From Chitinophaga arvensicola (GTDB lineage Bacteria; Bacteroidota; Bacteroidia; Chitinophagales; Chitinophagaceae), in the NCBI RefSeq assembly GCF_900110835.1, contig NZ_FOJG01000002.1, forward strand, positions 3,006,556 to 3,070,555: a stretch of 64,000 nucleotides of DNA. The letters run 5' to 3'. The notes under the pieces are model-generated. The model saw only the letters and a program-made list of their open reading frames with translations. It had not been told where the DNA came from and made no database searches. Position numbers and translations under genes: made by a program. Shown in pieces: positions 54,060 through 63,258 of this stretch. The first letter of the stretch is position 1, and the number at the start of each line of letters is the position of its first letter.

Positions 54060-55445
54060 TCAAAATGCGTTGTCATCTCCTTTCACCGTATTCCGGATTG
54101 TGAGAAATATGATCCGCAGATCGAGATAAACCGACCAGTTCTCCATATACCAGATATCATGTTCAATTCTTTTGCGCAGGTGAGACTCCTCCGTAATTTC
54201 ACCCCGTAGCCCGCTAACCTGCGCCCAGCCGGTAATACCTGGTTTCAGAAAATGACGGATCATGTACTGCTGGATCACCCGTGAAAATTCTTCCGTGTGC
54301 CGGAGCATGTGCGGCCGTGGTCCGACTATAGACATATCTCCCATAAACACATTGAGGAATTGCGGCATTTCATCCAGGTTGGTTTTCCGCAGAATGCGGC
54401 CCACACGAGTAAAACGGCTATCATGGCGGGTCGCCTGCTTTGCATTGGCCTCGTCGTTCACATACATACTGCGTAGTTTCAGGCAGGGAAAGTTTTGGTT
54501 ATTACGACCTGTACGGTATTGAATAAAGAAAACAGGACCTCTTGATTCCAGTTTTATGAGCAGGGCCAGCAACGGAATCAGCCAGGTAAGAATAAATACG
54601 ATCACCAGGCTGCTGAAAATAATATCAAATACCCGCTTGCGGATGCGGTTGGCAATATCATCCAATGGCTCGGACCGCAATGAAATGATCGGGATATTGT
54701 TGAAGTAATCCACAAAGATCTGGCGGTTAACGAAGAGCTTGAAATCCGGCACAAATCGGAAATGAATCAGGTTCAGCTCTGCTTCCTTCGCCAGCGTATA
54801 CAGGTAAGGAAATTTTTCGGGAGATAACGTAGAATAAATTTCACGGATGTTGTTAGACTGTGCATAGGGCACACAGGCCTCCAGGTTACCGATCACAGGG
54901 TAGTAAGATAGTTCATGCACATTATTATACTCCTCGAAATAGCCTTCAAATTTCAGGTTACTGTTCTCTTCCACCAGTTGATCCGCGAGTTGTTTGGACA
55001 GCTCGTTATATCCCAGTATCACTACTTTCTTCTCTACACCGTTGCGATGCAGGATATGATCCGTAACACGATAAAACAACCAGCGGCCCAGCAGTACCAT
55101 CATTGTAAAGCTGCCGCAATAGCTGAGAATAAACAGCCGGGAATAAAGTTGCTTCGATAAAAACAGGCACAGCAACAGCAACAGCAGGTAGAGCGATAAA
55201 CTCTGTATGGTTTTGCGCGCAATGCGATCGAACGACAACTGCTGGCTTAGAAAATAAATACCGTTGGTATATAGCGCCACCAGCCAGGAAAGATTGGATA
55301 CCACCAGGAAAATATCCACATTGATATCCTGCATACGATCGTACCGTTCCAGCCAGGCACTGGTAATAAAAAATAATACATTCAGCCAGAGAAAATCCAG
55401 TACCACTAACTGGATACTACAAATTTTAAGATACCGGTTCAGCAT
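54060..55445 (-). CDS. Undecaprenyl-phosphate sugar-1-phosphate transferase (WcaJ/PssY type)
   Basis: A 461-residue polyprenyl-phosphate glycosylphosphotransferase that would start the exopolysaccharide repeat unit on the lipid carrier. About four N-terminal membrane helices (to about 120) and a CoA-binding-like Rossmann domain (VVILGYNELSKQLADQLVEE) precede a fifth helix (about 275-300) and the bacterial sugar-transferase domain: GPVFFIQYRTG, FPCLKLRSMYVN, RVGRILRKTNLDEMPQFLNV, MSIVGPRPHMLRHTE, KPGITGWAQVSGLRGE. It is the last gene of the leftward EPS cluster. Confidence 0.94.
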   Translation of the reverse strand: MLNRYLKICSIQLVVLDFLWLNVLFFITSAWLERYDRMQDINVDIFLVVSNLSWLVALYTNGIYFLSQQLSFDRIARKTIQSLSLYLLLLLLCLFLSKQLYSRLFILSYCGSFTMMVLLGRWLFYRVTDHILHRNGVEKKVVILGYNELSKQLADQLVEENSNLKFEGYFEEYNNVHELSYYPVIGNLEACVPYAQSNNIREIYSTLSPEKFPYLYTLAKEAELNLIHFRFVPDFKLFVNRQIFVDYFNNIPIISLRSEPLDDIANRIRKRVFDIIFSSLVIVFILTWLIPLLALLIKLESRGPVFFIQYRTGRNNQNFPCLKLRSMYVNDEANAKQATRHDSRFTRVGRILRKTNLDEMPQFLNVFMGDMSIVGPRPHMLRHTEEFSRVIQQYMIRHFLKPGITGWAQVSGLRGEITEESHLRKRIEHDIWYMENWSVYLDLRIIFLTIRNTVKGDDNAF

Positions 55446-55476
55446 AAAAAAAGAATATGGTTGATCAATAAAAGCG

Positions 55477-56700
55477 CTACGCCACCTGTTCTTTAAAGCG
55501 CGTCATCACTCCCGAAATAGAAAGATGGTCTGTTGCGAATGCCCGGGCGTTACGGGCAATATCTGCAGTATTATCCCATACGGCCTTTCCTATGCCTGCC
55601 TGCAAAGCATCCTGGTTTTCTGCCTCCACCAGGATTCCCATCTGATGCCGGCTTACCAGTTCATGCAGACCGGTACCCTCATTGGCGGTAATCAGTGCAA
55701 TCCCCCCCACGGCGAGGATGGTGGTTAACTTGGAAGGCATCACCAGGTCGCTGGCATGCGACTTCTGTATGACCAGGTGTACATCTGCCATGTTGAGGAA
55801 ACGGTTAAACATTTCCAATGGCTGCAAAGGATAAAAGATCGTATTCCGTAGCTGCAGCTGAGCAGCTACCTGTTCCAGTTTTGCTTTATACGGACCGGAG
55901 CCACAGATCAGGAACTTCACTTCCTCCCGGTGCTGCCAGGCAGCCGCTGCATGCAGTAAGGCCTCCAGCCCCTGCTTTTCACCGATGGCGCCGGAGTATA
56001 AAACTATCTTATCACCGGGCTGAAAGCCAAAGGATTGTTTTAATATAGCCTTATCCGTTAAAGGATAAAACTGTATCACATCTACCCAATTCGGAAAATA
56101 CATTACCTCCTTACCGGCTTTATCGCTTATTTTTCGGATCATGCCGTCTGCAATACTGCTTACCTGATCTGCCTGACGCAGGATCATTTTCTCCAGTTTC
56201 AGCAGCCAGTTGATCAGGCGTGCGGAGCGGATCATCTGTAAGTCCCGCGCCGCCTCAATTTGCAGATCCTGTATATGATATACAAACCGGGCGCCTCTCA
56301 GCTTTTTATATAACACCGCCAGTAGCCCAAGATGAAAGGGCGGCGCTACCGTGATCACGATATCATACTTTTTCTTCCATAACAGCTGTAACACTTTGAG
56401 CAGTGCTGACCCAGCAAAAGAAGCATCCTGCAGCAGGCGCTTCTTCCCGGAAGGCGCCGCCGGCACGTACTGCGGACAACGGTACACCGTAATCCCGTTT
56501 ACCAGCTCCTTCTTAAACCAGTTTCTGGCCCGTTCATAGGGCGCCTGTACCTGCCATTGCGGGTAATAGGGATAGGTAGTAATCACCGTACAATCGTAAC
56601 CGTTATCCGCCAGCCAGCGCATCATTTCACCATTGTATTTTCCGATGCCCGTTGGCTCCGGGGAAAAATTACCGCCTATCAGTAAGATTCGTTTACCCAT
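55477..56700 (-). CDS. GT4-family glycosyltransferase, WcaI-like
   Basis: A 407-residue GT-B glycosyltransferase. N-domain: ILLIGGNFSPEPTGIGKYNG (nucleotide-binding loop) and CTVITTYPYYPQWQ; C-domain: VLYSGAIGEKQGLEALLHAA, FLICGSGPYKAKLE and a late LVMPSKLTTILAVGG. The opening resembles WcaI of colanic-acid clusters. It adds a sugar to the lipid-linked repeat; the specificity is unknown. Confidence 0.9.
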   Translation of the reverse strand: MGKRILLIGGNFSPEPTGIGKYNGEMMRWLADNGYDCTVITTYPYYPQWQVQAPYERARNWFKKELVNGITVYRCPQYVPAAPSGKKRLLQDASFAGSALLKVLQLLWKKKYDIVITVAPPFHLGLLAVLYKKLRGARFVYHIQDLQIEAARDLQMIRSARLINWLLKLEKMILRQADQVSSIADGMIRKISDKAGKEVMYFPNWVDVIQFYPLTDKAILKQSFGFQPGDKIVLYSGAIGEKQGLEALLHAAAAWQHREEVKFLICGSGPYKAKLEQVAAQLQLRNTIFYPLQPLEMFNRFLNMADVHLVIQKSHASDLVMPSKLTTILAVGGIALITANEGTGLHELVSRHQMGILVEAENQDALQAGIGKAVWDNTADIARNARAFATDHLSISGVMTRFKEQVA

Positions 56701-56718
56701 ATACGTTACATTTAAAAG

Positions 56719-58212
56719 TTATTGTTTCCAGTTCCACAACACGCCAAACATCCCACCTACGTTATCCGTCAGTTCGCCCTGATCTACAGCTATCCCCGCT
56801 TTCAGGGAAATGCGTTTCTGTGGTAACTGGTATTGCAATTCCTGGAGTGTATACCATTGCCGTTTCACGGGTTTAAACAGTACGGTGTTCGTATAGGTGC
56901 CGTAGTTCTGCGTGTAGGTAACGATGGTTTTACCGGTTATTTTTTTTGTGAGATGATAACACGCGCCGAGATGCACGCCCACTACGCGGTTATTGATAAT
57001 GTTTCCTCCTTTCCCACGTAGCGAGTCTTTCGGATCATCCCAGTTTAATGGTTTCATTTGAGGGAAATAGTGTTGTCCACGGTTGCGGTCAATAAACAGC
57101 GGTGTGCCGATGATGCGCTCGTGATAATCCCACCCGGTCATATACACGCCGTTGTTATAGTAACTCTCCCTCAACCGGAGCAGGTAGAAATCATTCATCT
57201 GTTTGGTGTAGATAAATTCGGCAGTGATTTTTTGCAGCCAGCTGCCGGCTTGTTTGTTGGTGTATACGAAGCCCAGCAAGCGGTCGATGTTCCGGATGCT
57301 GATGCCCTGGCCGGATTCAAAAGGTGTTTGATTGTACAGTCGCAGCGAAAATTGTTCATTTTCCCATTCCAGGCCGCCTTCTATTACGCCCCTGTGATCT
57401 CCGGGACGGTTGGGCTGTATATCTGTATTCCCTACGGTGCCATCGTCTTTTGTTTTCACGAGCAATACATCCATAAATCCCTGCCAGCTGTTCGTAATTT
57501 TTGGCAGGTCGTTTCGGTTACCGCCCCATACTGCATAGTGCTGGACGCCGCCAAAAACTTTCAACTTCCGTTTCCCGATGCGTAGATAGAAATTCTTTTC
57601 ATGCAGCCAGGCATTCCTGATGTATTGATCCTGCCCCATCCAGCCATGGCTCAGTAAGCCTTTAAACTGTACCCAGCCGTTAGTGAAAGGGATATCGGTG
57701 TACGTTGTTACCGCGATGCCGATCTTTGGAATGGGAAGTGCGTTACCGCTGATACTGAGCGATCCGCTGCTGAGATCTTTATCGTTTTCCCCGATGATTT
57801 CCTCATAGCGGCCGGCCCTGATTTCCCAGTGTTTATAACCGGCTTTCAGGTATCCCTGTTCAATAAAGGTCTGATGAAACTGATCGTTGTTATACACATC
57901 AAGTCCGTAGCGCAAATAGAAACCACGCTCCCAGGCATGCCGGTTGCTGAATCCCACGTGTGCGGATACATCGCCCTTACGGTCTGTAATCGTTCCAAAG
58001 TGGTTCGCCATGAGCCACAGCGGCTGATAATCTTTGGAGGCAACGGTACCAACTGCGCCGGCGTGAACTTCCAGCGAGTCCGTGAAATGTACCTGTGCCT
58101 GCAGGGGGAGAACGGTGGTGAGAAGTACGATACAACTGCACACATAGCATATCTTCCACTGCACAACAGCAACGGCTCCCCTTCCTACAATATAGCCAGG
58201 TAATTTTTTCAT
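56719..58212 (-). CDS. Wzi-family capsule assembly outer-membrane protein
   Basis: A 497-residue protein with an atypically long N-terminus before the signal core (to about residue 40, LQAQ) and a beta-barrel body: FYLRYGLDVYNNDQFHQTFI, EIRAGRYEEIIGEND, HYAVWGGNRNDLPKI and the closing LWNWKQ. Wzi proteins bind or anchor surface polysaccharide at the outer membrane. Its start overlaps the acetyltransferase stop by 4 bp (ATGA). Presence of Wzi suggests the product stays cell-attached (inference). Confidence 0.9.
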   Translation of the reverse strand: MKKLPGYIVGRGAVAVVQWKICYVCSCIVLLTTVLPLQAQVHFTDSLEVHAGAVGTVASKDYQPLWLMANHFGTITDRKGDVSAHVGFSNRHAWERGFYLRYGLDVYNNDQFHQTFIEQGYLKAGYKHWEIRAGRYEEIIGENDKDLSSGSLSISGNALPIPKIGIAVTTYTDIPFTNGWVQFKGLLSHGWMGQDQYIRNAWLHEKNFYLRIGKRKLKVFGGVQHYAVWGGNRNDLPKITNSWQGFMDVLLVKTKDDGTVGNTDIQPNRPGDHRGVIEGGLEWENEQFSLRLYNQTPFESGQGISIRNIDRLLGFVYTNKQAGSWLQKITAEFIYTKQMNDFYLLRLRESYYNNGVYMTGWDYHERIIGTPLFIDRNRGQHYFPQMKPLNWDDPKDSLRGKGGNIINNRVVGVHLGACYHLTKKITGKTIVTYTQNYGTYTNTVLFKPVKRQWYTLQELQYQLPQKRISLKAGIAVDQGELTDNVGGMFGVLWNWKQ

Positions 58213-58790
58213 ATAGTCGCTGCATTTAGTACCGTAACACGATGCTCTTTTATTTCGCGCCTGCGCACCGCCACAGCCGGGTTACCGGAGTAAATAAGCC
58301 AGGGTTGCAGGTCTTTGGCGGCTACTGCGTTAACCGTTAATACGGAATGGCTGCCACAGGTAACACCGGCGCAAACCACCGCCATGGCGCCAATCCAGGC
58401 GCCATTCTCAATATGGATAGTTCCCAGCCGGTAAGGAAAATCGGGTTGTTTATAATCGTGGTTACCGGTGAGCAGCAGGGCGCCTTGCGATAAACACACA
58501 TGATCTCCCAAAGTAACCTGCGTGAGGTTATCGATCCATACTGATTCACCGATCCAGCAGTGATCGCCTATCTGAAGCAACCAGGGATATTTGATGCGCA
58601 CTTTTGTTTTAATGACAAATCCTTTTCCGATCCGTGCGCCAAACAGGCGCAGCAGCCGGGTTTTCAGGGCATACGGCCAGGGAAACGCACTGTTAAGGAT
58701 ATAGTAGTTCAGGAAATACCATATCGCTATTTTCCATTTCGGGCCGGCATAATAGTTACCGGGATTAAATGCGGCGAGGTTCGTTGTCAT
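58209..58790 (-). CDS. WcaF-like sugar O-acetyltransferase (hexapeptide repeat)
   Basis: A 193-residue acetyltransferase of the left-handed beta-helix class. The N-terminus NPGNYYAGPKWKIAIWYFLN is typical of the colanic-acid WcaF group, and hexapeptide turns run through IGKGFVIKTKVRIKYPWLLQ, IGDHCWIGESVWIDNLTQVT and WIGAMAVVCAGVT. It should acetylate a sugar of the repeat unit. Coupled to wzi by a 4-bp overlap. Confidence 0.92.
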   Translation of the reverse strand: MTTNLAAFNPGNYYAGPKWKIAIWYFLNYYILNSAFPWPYALKTRLLRLFGARIGKGFVIKTKVRIKYPWLLQIGDHCWIGESVWIDNLTQVTLGDHVCLSQGALLLTGNHDYKQPDFPYRLGTIHIENGAWIGAMAVVCAGVTCGSHSVLTVNAVAAKDLQPWLIYSGNPAVAVRRREIKEHRVTVLNAATI

Positions 58791-58796
58791 GTCATC

Positions 58797-59699
58797 TCAG
58801 ATATGAATGTTATAATCTGCTTTCAGCAAAGCCATGATATCTTCCTTTGTTTCCTGTCCGTGCAGCTTTTGTTGAAATTCCTGTACGTTCACGTCTACGA
58901 GTAAACGATACCAGTATCCCTGCATAAAATGAAAAAGAAACCCTTTGTATCCATCCAGGAAGCCATAGCGCAGGATATACCGGAACAGGAAATACAGCGA
59001 AGCCCGCATACCGGGCGACATAGCCGCATACACTTTCTCTTTCAGGAAACGTTTCCGCTTGGCCTGTCCGTTGGCTTTTAGCAACCGCTGATCGGTTTGC
59101 CAGAAACCGTAACGGATATTAAGCAGGTCTACCATTTCCCGGATGGCGTAGTTGTTGTGTTTATTGACCCACCAGTGAATAGAGTTCAGGTTATCATCTA
59201 CAATATGCTCCTTAAACAACAGCGTAGTACCTTCGGATACAATGATATGTTCATCCATCCAACGCTGTTCTATACTGCCGATACCATTGCGCCAGATGCG
59301 GAGCAGCGTATGCGGATAAAAACCGCCAAAGCGGATCCATTTTCCTTTGAACAGCACTTTCCTACGTATATAGATACCCGTTACAGCAGGGGGAATACCT
59401 GCCATGCGCTGCTGTATTTCCCTGATCAGGGCAGGTTCCAGGTATTCGTCGGCATCCATGCGCATGATCCAGGGTGTTTCAATGCCGCAATGTTCCAGTG
59501 CCCATTGAAACTGATCAGCATAGTTTACCCATTTGCGCTGGAAAACTTTCGCGCCATAAGCAGTGGCAATAGCTACCGTATCATCTGTTGAAAACGCATC
59601 TATCACGTATAGCTCCTCCGTTACCTGGCGGAGATTCTCCAGACAACGCGCCAGGTGCAATGATTCATTAAAGGTGAGTATAACTATGGCGATCTTCAT
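58797..59699 (-). CDS. GT2-family glycosyltransferase
   Basis: A 300-residue inverting glycosyltransferase: IAIVILTFNESLHLARCLEN at the N-terminus, YVIDAFSTDDTVAIA and the DxD-type MRMDADEYLEP. The C-terminal part has WVNKHNNYAIREMVDLL, as in KdtX/WaaE-like family 2 enzymes. It follows the GT4 gene directly with no gap. Confidence 0.92.
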   Translation of the reverse strand: MKIAIVILTFNESLHLARCLENLRQVTEELYVIDAFSTDDTVAIATAYGAKVFQRKWVNYADQFQWALEHCGIETPWIMRMDADEYLEPALIREIQQRMAGIPPAVTGIYIRRKVLFKGKWIRFGGFYPHTLLRIWRNGIGSIEQRWMDEHIIVSEGTTLLFKEHIVDDNLNSIHWWVNKHNNYAIREMVDLLNIRYGFWQTDQRLLKANGQAKRKRFLKEKVYAAMSPGMRASLYFLFRYILRYGFLDGYKGFLFHFMQGYWYRLLVDVNVQEFQQKLHGQETKEDIMALLKADYNIHI

Positions 59700-60830
59700 C
59701 TAACTACATTTTTCATACAATGCTACATAAGACGATGCCAGTACGGCATCATTAAAATCATGTCGGATCTGTGCGGGGGCGGCACGGGTAATCGTTTGCC
59801 GCTGTTCTTTTGCTTCATATGCCCGGGTCAGCTGTTCACTGATCACCTCCACGTTATCAATAGGCGTCACCCATCCCATGTCATACTGCCGCACATAGGC
59901 AGCGAGGCCTACCTGATCACTGATCAGCACCGGTGTGCCTGCATACAATGATTCAATCACCACAATAGCAAAGTTTTCATTGCGGGACGTAAGCGCAAAA
60001 AGGTCGGTGGCAGCAAGGAAATGAAACTTATCCCCGCTGCCTTTCCAACCTACCCATTCGACGCTGTTATCCATATCGAGCGAAGCAATTAATTCTTTGA
60101 GTGTAGTTATATATGCCTCATCCCCGCTTCCGGCAATTTGCAAACGGAATGGAAAAGACACACGGGACAATGCCCGGATCAGCAGGTCAAGCCCCTTTTT
60201 GGGGTCTACCCGGGATAAAAAACTGATGGTAAACACACCGTTATCTGTCCGTTCAAAATTACCTTCCGGCAGATCCACCAGGTTGAACACCTGTCCACCC
60301 TCCCAGGAAGAATGGATCTGCCGGCATTCTTTCCATTCCAGTTCCGAAGAAACGTGCAGGTAAGTACTGCGTAATAGCCGTTTACCCATTAACGTATGCA
60401 ATAACTTTTTCTTCCGGTTGTTACGGGCGGTGAGTACATAATCACAGAACATCCCATGCGGAGATAATAATGGTTTGCGTTTTTTCCATTTGCAGATAAA
60501 AGAAGCTCCCATCACCAGGAAGTTCCACCAGGAGTGGATATGCACTTTATCAAACTGCTGTGCATGCTGCCACAAGGCTTTCCACAACGCCGGTGACACA
60601 TGTGTATGATCCCCGGTGATCCGTTTGAAATAGGTCACTTTCACACCATCCATGAGTACGGTGGTATTGGCGGCTATGTCCAGCTCCTTTGCCCCATTGG
60701 CAGTAGTAGTATATACTTCCACCTCATGCCCCATCTGCACCAGTTGCTCTGCCAGCCGCGCAATTACAACAATAGGTCCTCCGTATACGTACGCCGGTTT
60801 ATAGGAAGGAACAATAAAAAGTATCTTCAT
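59700..60830 (-). CDS. GT4-family glycosyltransferase
   Basis: About 376 residues from the ATG at 60830, which overlaps the preceding gene's stop by ATGA; an in-frame TTG six bases earlier is rejected. GT-B features: ILFIVPSYKPAYVYGGPIVV, HSWWNFLVMGASF, SFLSRVDPKKGLDLLIRALS (C-domain nucleotide site) and ENFAIVVIESLYAGTPVLIS (E-x7-E). Acceptor and donor unknown. Confidence 0.92.
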   Translation of the reverse strand: MKILFIVPSYKPAYVYGGPIVVIARLAEQLVQMGHEVEVYTTTANGAKELDIAANTTVLMDGVKVTYFKRITGDHTHVSPALWKALWQHAQQFDKVHIHSWWNFLVMGASFICKWKKRKPLLSPHGMFCDYVLTARNNRKKKLLHTLMGKRLLRSTYLHVSSELEWKECRQIHSSWEGGQVFNLVDLPEGNFERTDNGVFTISFLSRVDPKKGLDLLIRALSRVSFPFRLQIAGSGDEAYITTLKELIASLDMDNSVEWVGWKGSGDKFHFLAATDLFALTSRNENFAIVVIESLYAGTPVLISDQVGLAAYVRQYDMGWVTPIDNVEVISEQLTRAYEAKEQRQTITRAAPAQIRHDFNDAVLASSYVALYEKCS

Positions 60831-61900
60831 ACACAATGACTATTTAGTGAATGCAGCGCATTGTCTACCATGGCTGTCATGGTGAGGTGCTGTTGTACAA
60901 ACTGGCGCGCGCGTTGGCCCATGACCGTTATATCATCATCGGACAACTGATCCAGGAGATATAAACACTCCGCCATATTGTTGAAGATCATTCCGTTCAC
61001 GCCGTCGCGGATATAGCTGTATTCCACACATTGCAATACGGCTTCGCTCCGCTTAAAAGTGCATACCGGTTTACCATAGGCCATGGCTTCCACCACCGAC
61101 AACCCGATCCAACCGGGCTGAAAATACAGATCTGCCATACCAAACAATTCCCGCTTCAACGCCGGATCGTATACCGCTCCAAAATCATGTACATGTGGCC
61201 AGGCACTGAAATCAGGCTTATATTTTCCGGCGCCTATAATGATAAATGCGTATTGCGCGGGATCTGTTTCCGCTATCAGCTGTAACAGCAGGTCAATGCG
61301 GCGGCCCGTTTCATTAAACCGCGCGCAGTAAATCAGCACCCGTTTTGCGTGGATGTTATACTTCTCCCGGATTACGGCCTTATCGATATCGCTCTGTTGT
61401 ATAATTTTCTCTACTTCGGAAATGGTATTATTGAGCGCTACTGCTTTCATACCCGGCATCTGCTGCTGCCAGAGCGTCATTTCCTTTGGTGTATAAAACC
61501 AGGTGGCGTCGGCCAGCTGCATCATCCACTTCAGCAAGCGGCTGGGGTGTTGCTCTTCCTGTACATAGCGCTTTACAGAAATACCATGCCCCCAGAGAAT
61601 AATCTTTTGTTTCAACAGGGGCTTCAGCAACAGGATCATCCAGGTGGAGAGATGCGCGAAGTTGAGCATCAGCACCAGCACCTTGTAATCCTTTCTGAAG
61701 AAGCGCAGGGGGTTATATAACACAAACGGACCTACGCTCCAGGCAGGCAATGCCTTTACGGTAGTATTGCCTGCCGACAGGTTTTGCTGCTGCATCCCGG
61801 CCTGATCATAACAATACAGGTCAAAGGGCGCCTGCTCCTGCAGACGGTTAAAAAAATGTTCGCGGTAGTGGGGCACCAGCGGTTGCAGGATGGCAATCAT
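60827..61900 (-). CDS. GT4-like glycosyltransferase
   Basis: A 357-residue GT-B protein: AILQPLVPHYREHFFNRLQE at the start, LIYCARFNETGRRIDLLLQL, FIIIGAGKY, and LYFQPGWIGLSVVEAMAYGK (the E-x-x-x-Y-G donor motif). Overlaps both neighbours by 4 bp, so translation is coupled across this stretch. Confidence 0.88.
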   Translation of the reverse strand: MIAILQPLVPHYREHFFNRLQEQAPFDLYCYDQAGMQQQNLSAGNTTVKALPAWSVGPFVLYNPLRFFRKDYKVLVLMLNFAHLSTWMILLLKPLLKQKIILWGHGISVKRYVQEEQHPSRLLKWMMQLADATWFYTPKEMTLWQQQMPGMKAVALNNTISEVEKIIQQSDIDKAVIREKYNIHAKRVLIYCARFNETGRRIDLLLQLIAETDPAQYAFIIIGAGKYKPDFSAWPHVHDFGAVYDPALKRELFGMADLYFQPGWIGLSVVEAMAYGKPVCTFKRSEAVLQCVEYSYIRDGVNGMIFNNMAECLYLLDQLSDDDITVMGQRARQFVQQHLTMTAMVDNALHSLNSHCV

Positions 61901-63255
61901 ACCAATACATTTTTGTTTGCATAAATAATACTGCTCACATCGTAACCATAGATCATCCGCTGTCCTTCATGGATAGAATCGAAAGCCACCAGGCTGCCGT
62001 CCCGCTTCCAGCGTGGATGCAGATCGCAGTGTAAACCACTTCGGGTAAAGGCCATCTGCTCCAGCGAAAAAGCCTTTAACACACCTTCTTCCACACCGGC
62101 CAGCAACGGGTGCGACAAATGCAGATCTGGTTTCGCATCTATCATACGGTAAGTACCCAACGTTGTTTTCTGCTGGGTGCTGTACTGGAAAAGAAACAAG
62201 GTGCGGATGCCCTGTTGATCAGGATAGGTATCACAGATCATCCAGTCGCGGTTAGCCGGGCAAAACATCGGATGCCCGTCTTCCGTAATAATATTCTTGG
62301 CCAGCATCGCAGGCACAGCGTTATCCACATCTTCCAGCAGCAACCAGTTAAAAGGTGCGACCGCCTTAGCGCCTTTTTCTTTTGTGTATAGTAATTTCTT
62401 CAGCATCTTTTTGCCTCCCGTTATCAAACCGGATGGCATCATCTTATACAACAACGAACCACGCAATCTTTCGATATTGCTCCCGGTTCTGCCCCAGATG
62501 GCGATATGGGTATCATCTTTCCAGTCGAAATGACTGAGAAACCCGGTAGCGAGGCAGGTGAGGCCACTACCGTCTATACCGATGGTCATGAGGCGGGTAG
62601 TTTCTCCACCGTCTTTCAGCTTATAACGATGCAGGAATGCCAGTCGCTGCTGTGATGGATTCAACAACAGGTGCGTGATATAATGGTGCTGCCCGAGATT
62701 GGGATTCATTTTATAGTTGGCCACCGCGGCGATGGATAAAAGCAGGCTTTGTTCACCGGTGTATACGTTATGTTTCACAATACCGGAATGTTCCGGCGTA
62801 TGCAGGTGTGCATATTTATCCGGCAAACCGGTATAACCATAGCCGCCTACCCGGTACAAACGCGCGTAATCGATGCCAAAAGCAATGCCTTCATTTGTGA
62901 TCACATGCGCAGGCTGATGCAATACATGGACACATTTGCCGGCATTTACATCGTAGATCCTGGCGCCCCACACCTCCTGCACGCGGTCATTGACAATAAA
63001 GGTATCGGTATCGCCAATCCATTGCTGCCGGGCGCCTTGTGGATAATTATAAGCGTAGGTATTGCCCATGCGGTGAAACTGTTGAGCCGCATCGAAGTAA
63101 CCGATGCCACAGGGAACACGGGGATCGGGCGGTACGCTGATATCCGGCGTTTGTAACGCGAGTAATTTATCCCCGGCATCATTCCATGCCACCAGGTCAT
63201 GAAACCCAAAAAAGAAATGTCCTTCGCCTGCTGATAACGTAAATTCCTGCTGCAT
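61897..63255 (-). CDS. Beta-propeller-like protein of the exopolysaccharide operon, function unknown
   Basis: A 452-residue protein with no signal peptide. Repeated blade-like segments such as WNDAGDKLLALQTPDISVPP, NPSQQRLAFLHRYKLKDGGE, HFDWKDDTHIAIWGRTGSNI and HPRWKRDGSLVAFDSIHEGQ suggest a six- to seven-bladed propeller related to TolB/WD40-like folds. I do not recognise a named family or catalytic site. It is locked between a pyruvyl transferase and a glycosyltransferase gene with a 4-bp overlap, so it most likely serves polymer synthesis or modification. Confidence 0.65.
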   Translation of the reverse strand: MQQEFTLSAGEGHFFFGFHDLVAWNDAGDKLLALQTPDISVPPDPRVPCGIGYFDAAQQFHRMGNTYAYNYPQGARQQWIGDTDTFIVNDRVQEVWGARIYDVNAGKCVHVLHQPAHVITNEGIAFGIDYARLYRVGGYGYTGLPDKYAHLHTPEHSGIVKHNVYTGEQSLLLSIAAVANYKMNPNLGQHHYITHLLLNPSQQRLAFLHRYKLKDGGETTRLMTIGIDGSGLTCLATGFLSHFDWKDDTHIAIWGRTGSNIERLRGSLLYKMMPSGLITGGKKMLKKLLYTKEKGAKAVAPFNWLLLEDVDNAVPAMLAKNIITEDGHPMFCPANRDWMICDTYPDQQGIRTLFLFQYSTQQKTTLGTYRMIDAKPDLHLSHPLLAGVEEGVLKAFSLEQMAFTRSGLHCDLHPRWKRDGSLVAFDSIHEGQRMIYGYDVSSIIYANKNVLV

Positions 63256-63258
63256 ATA

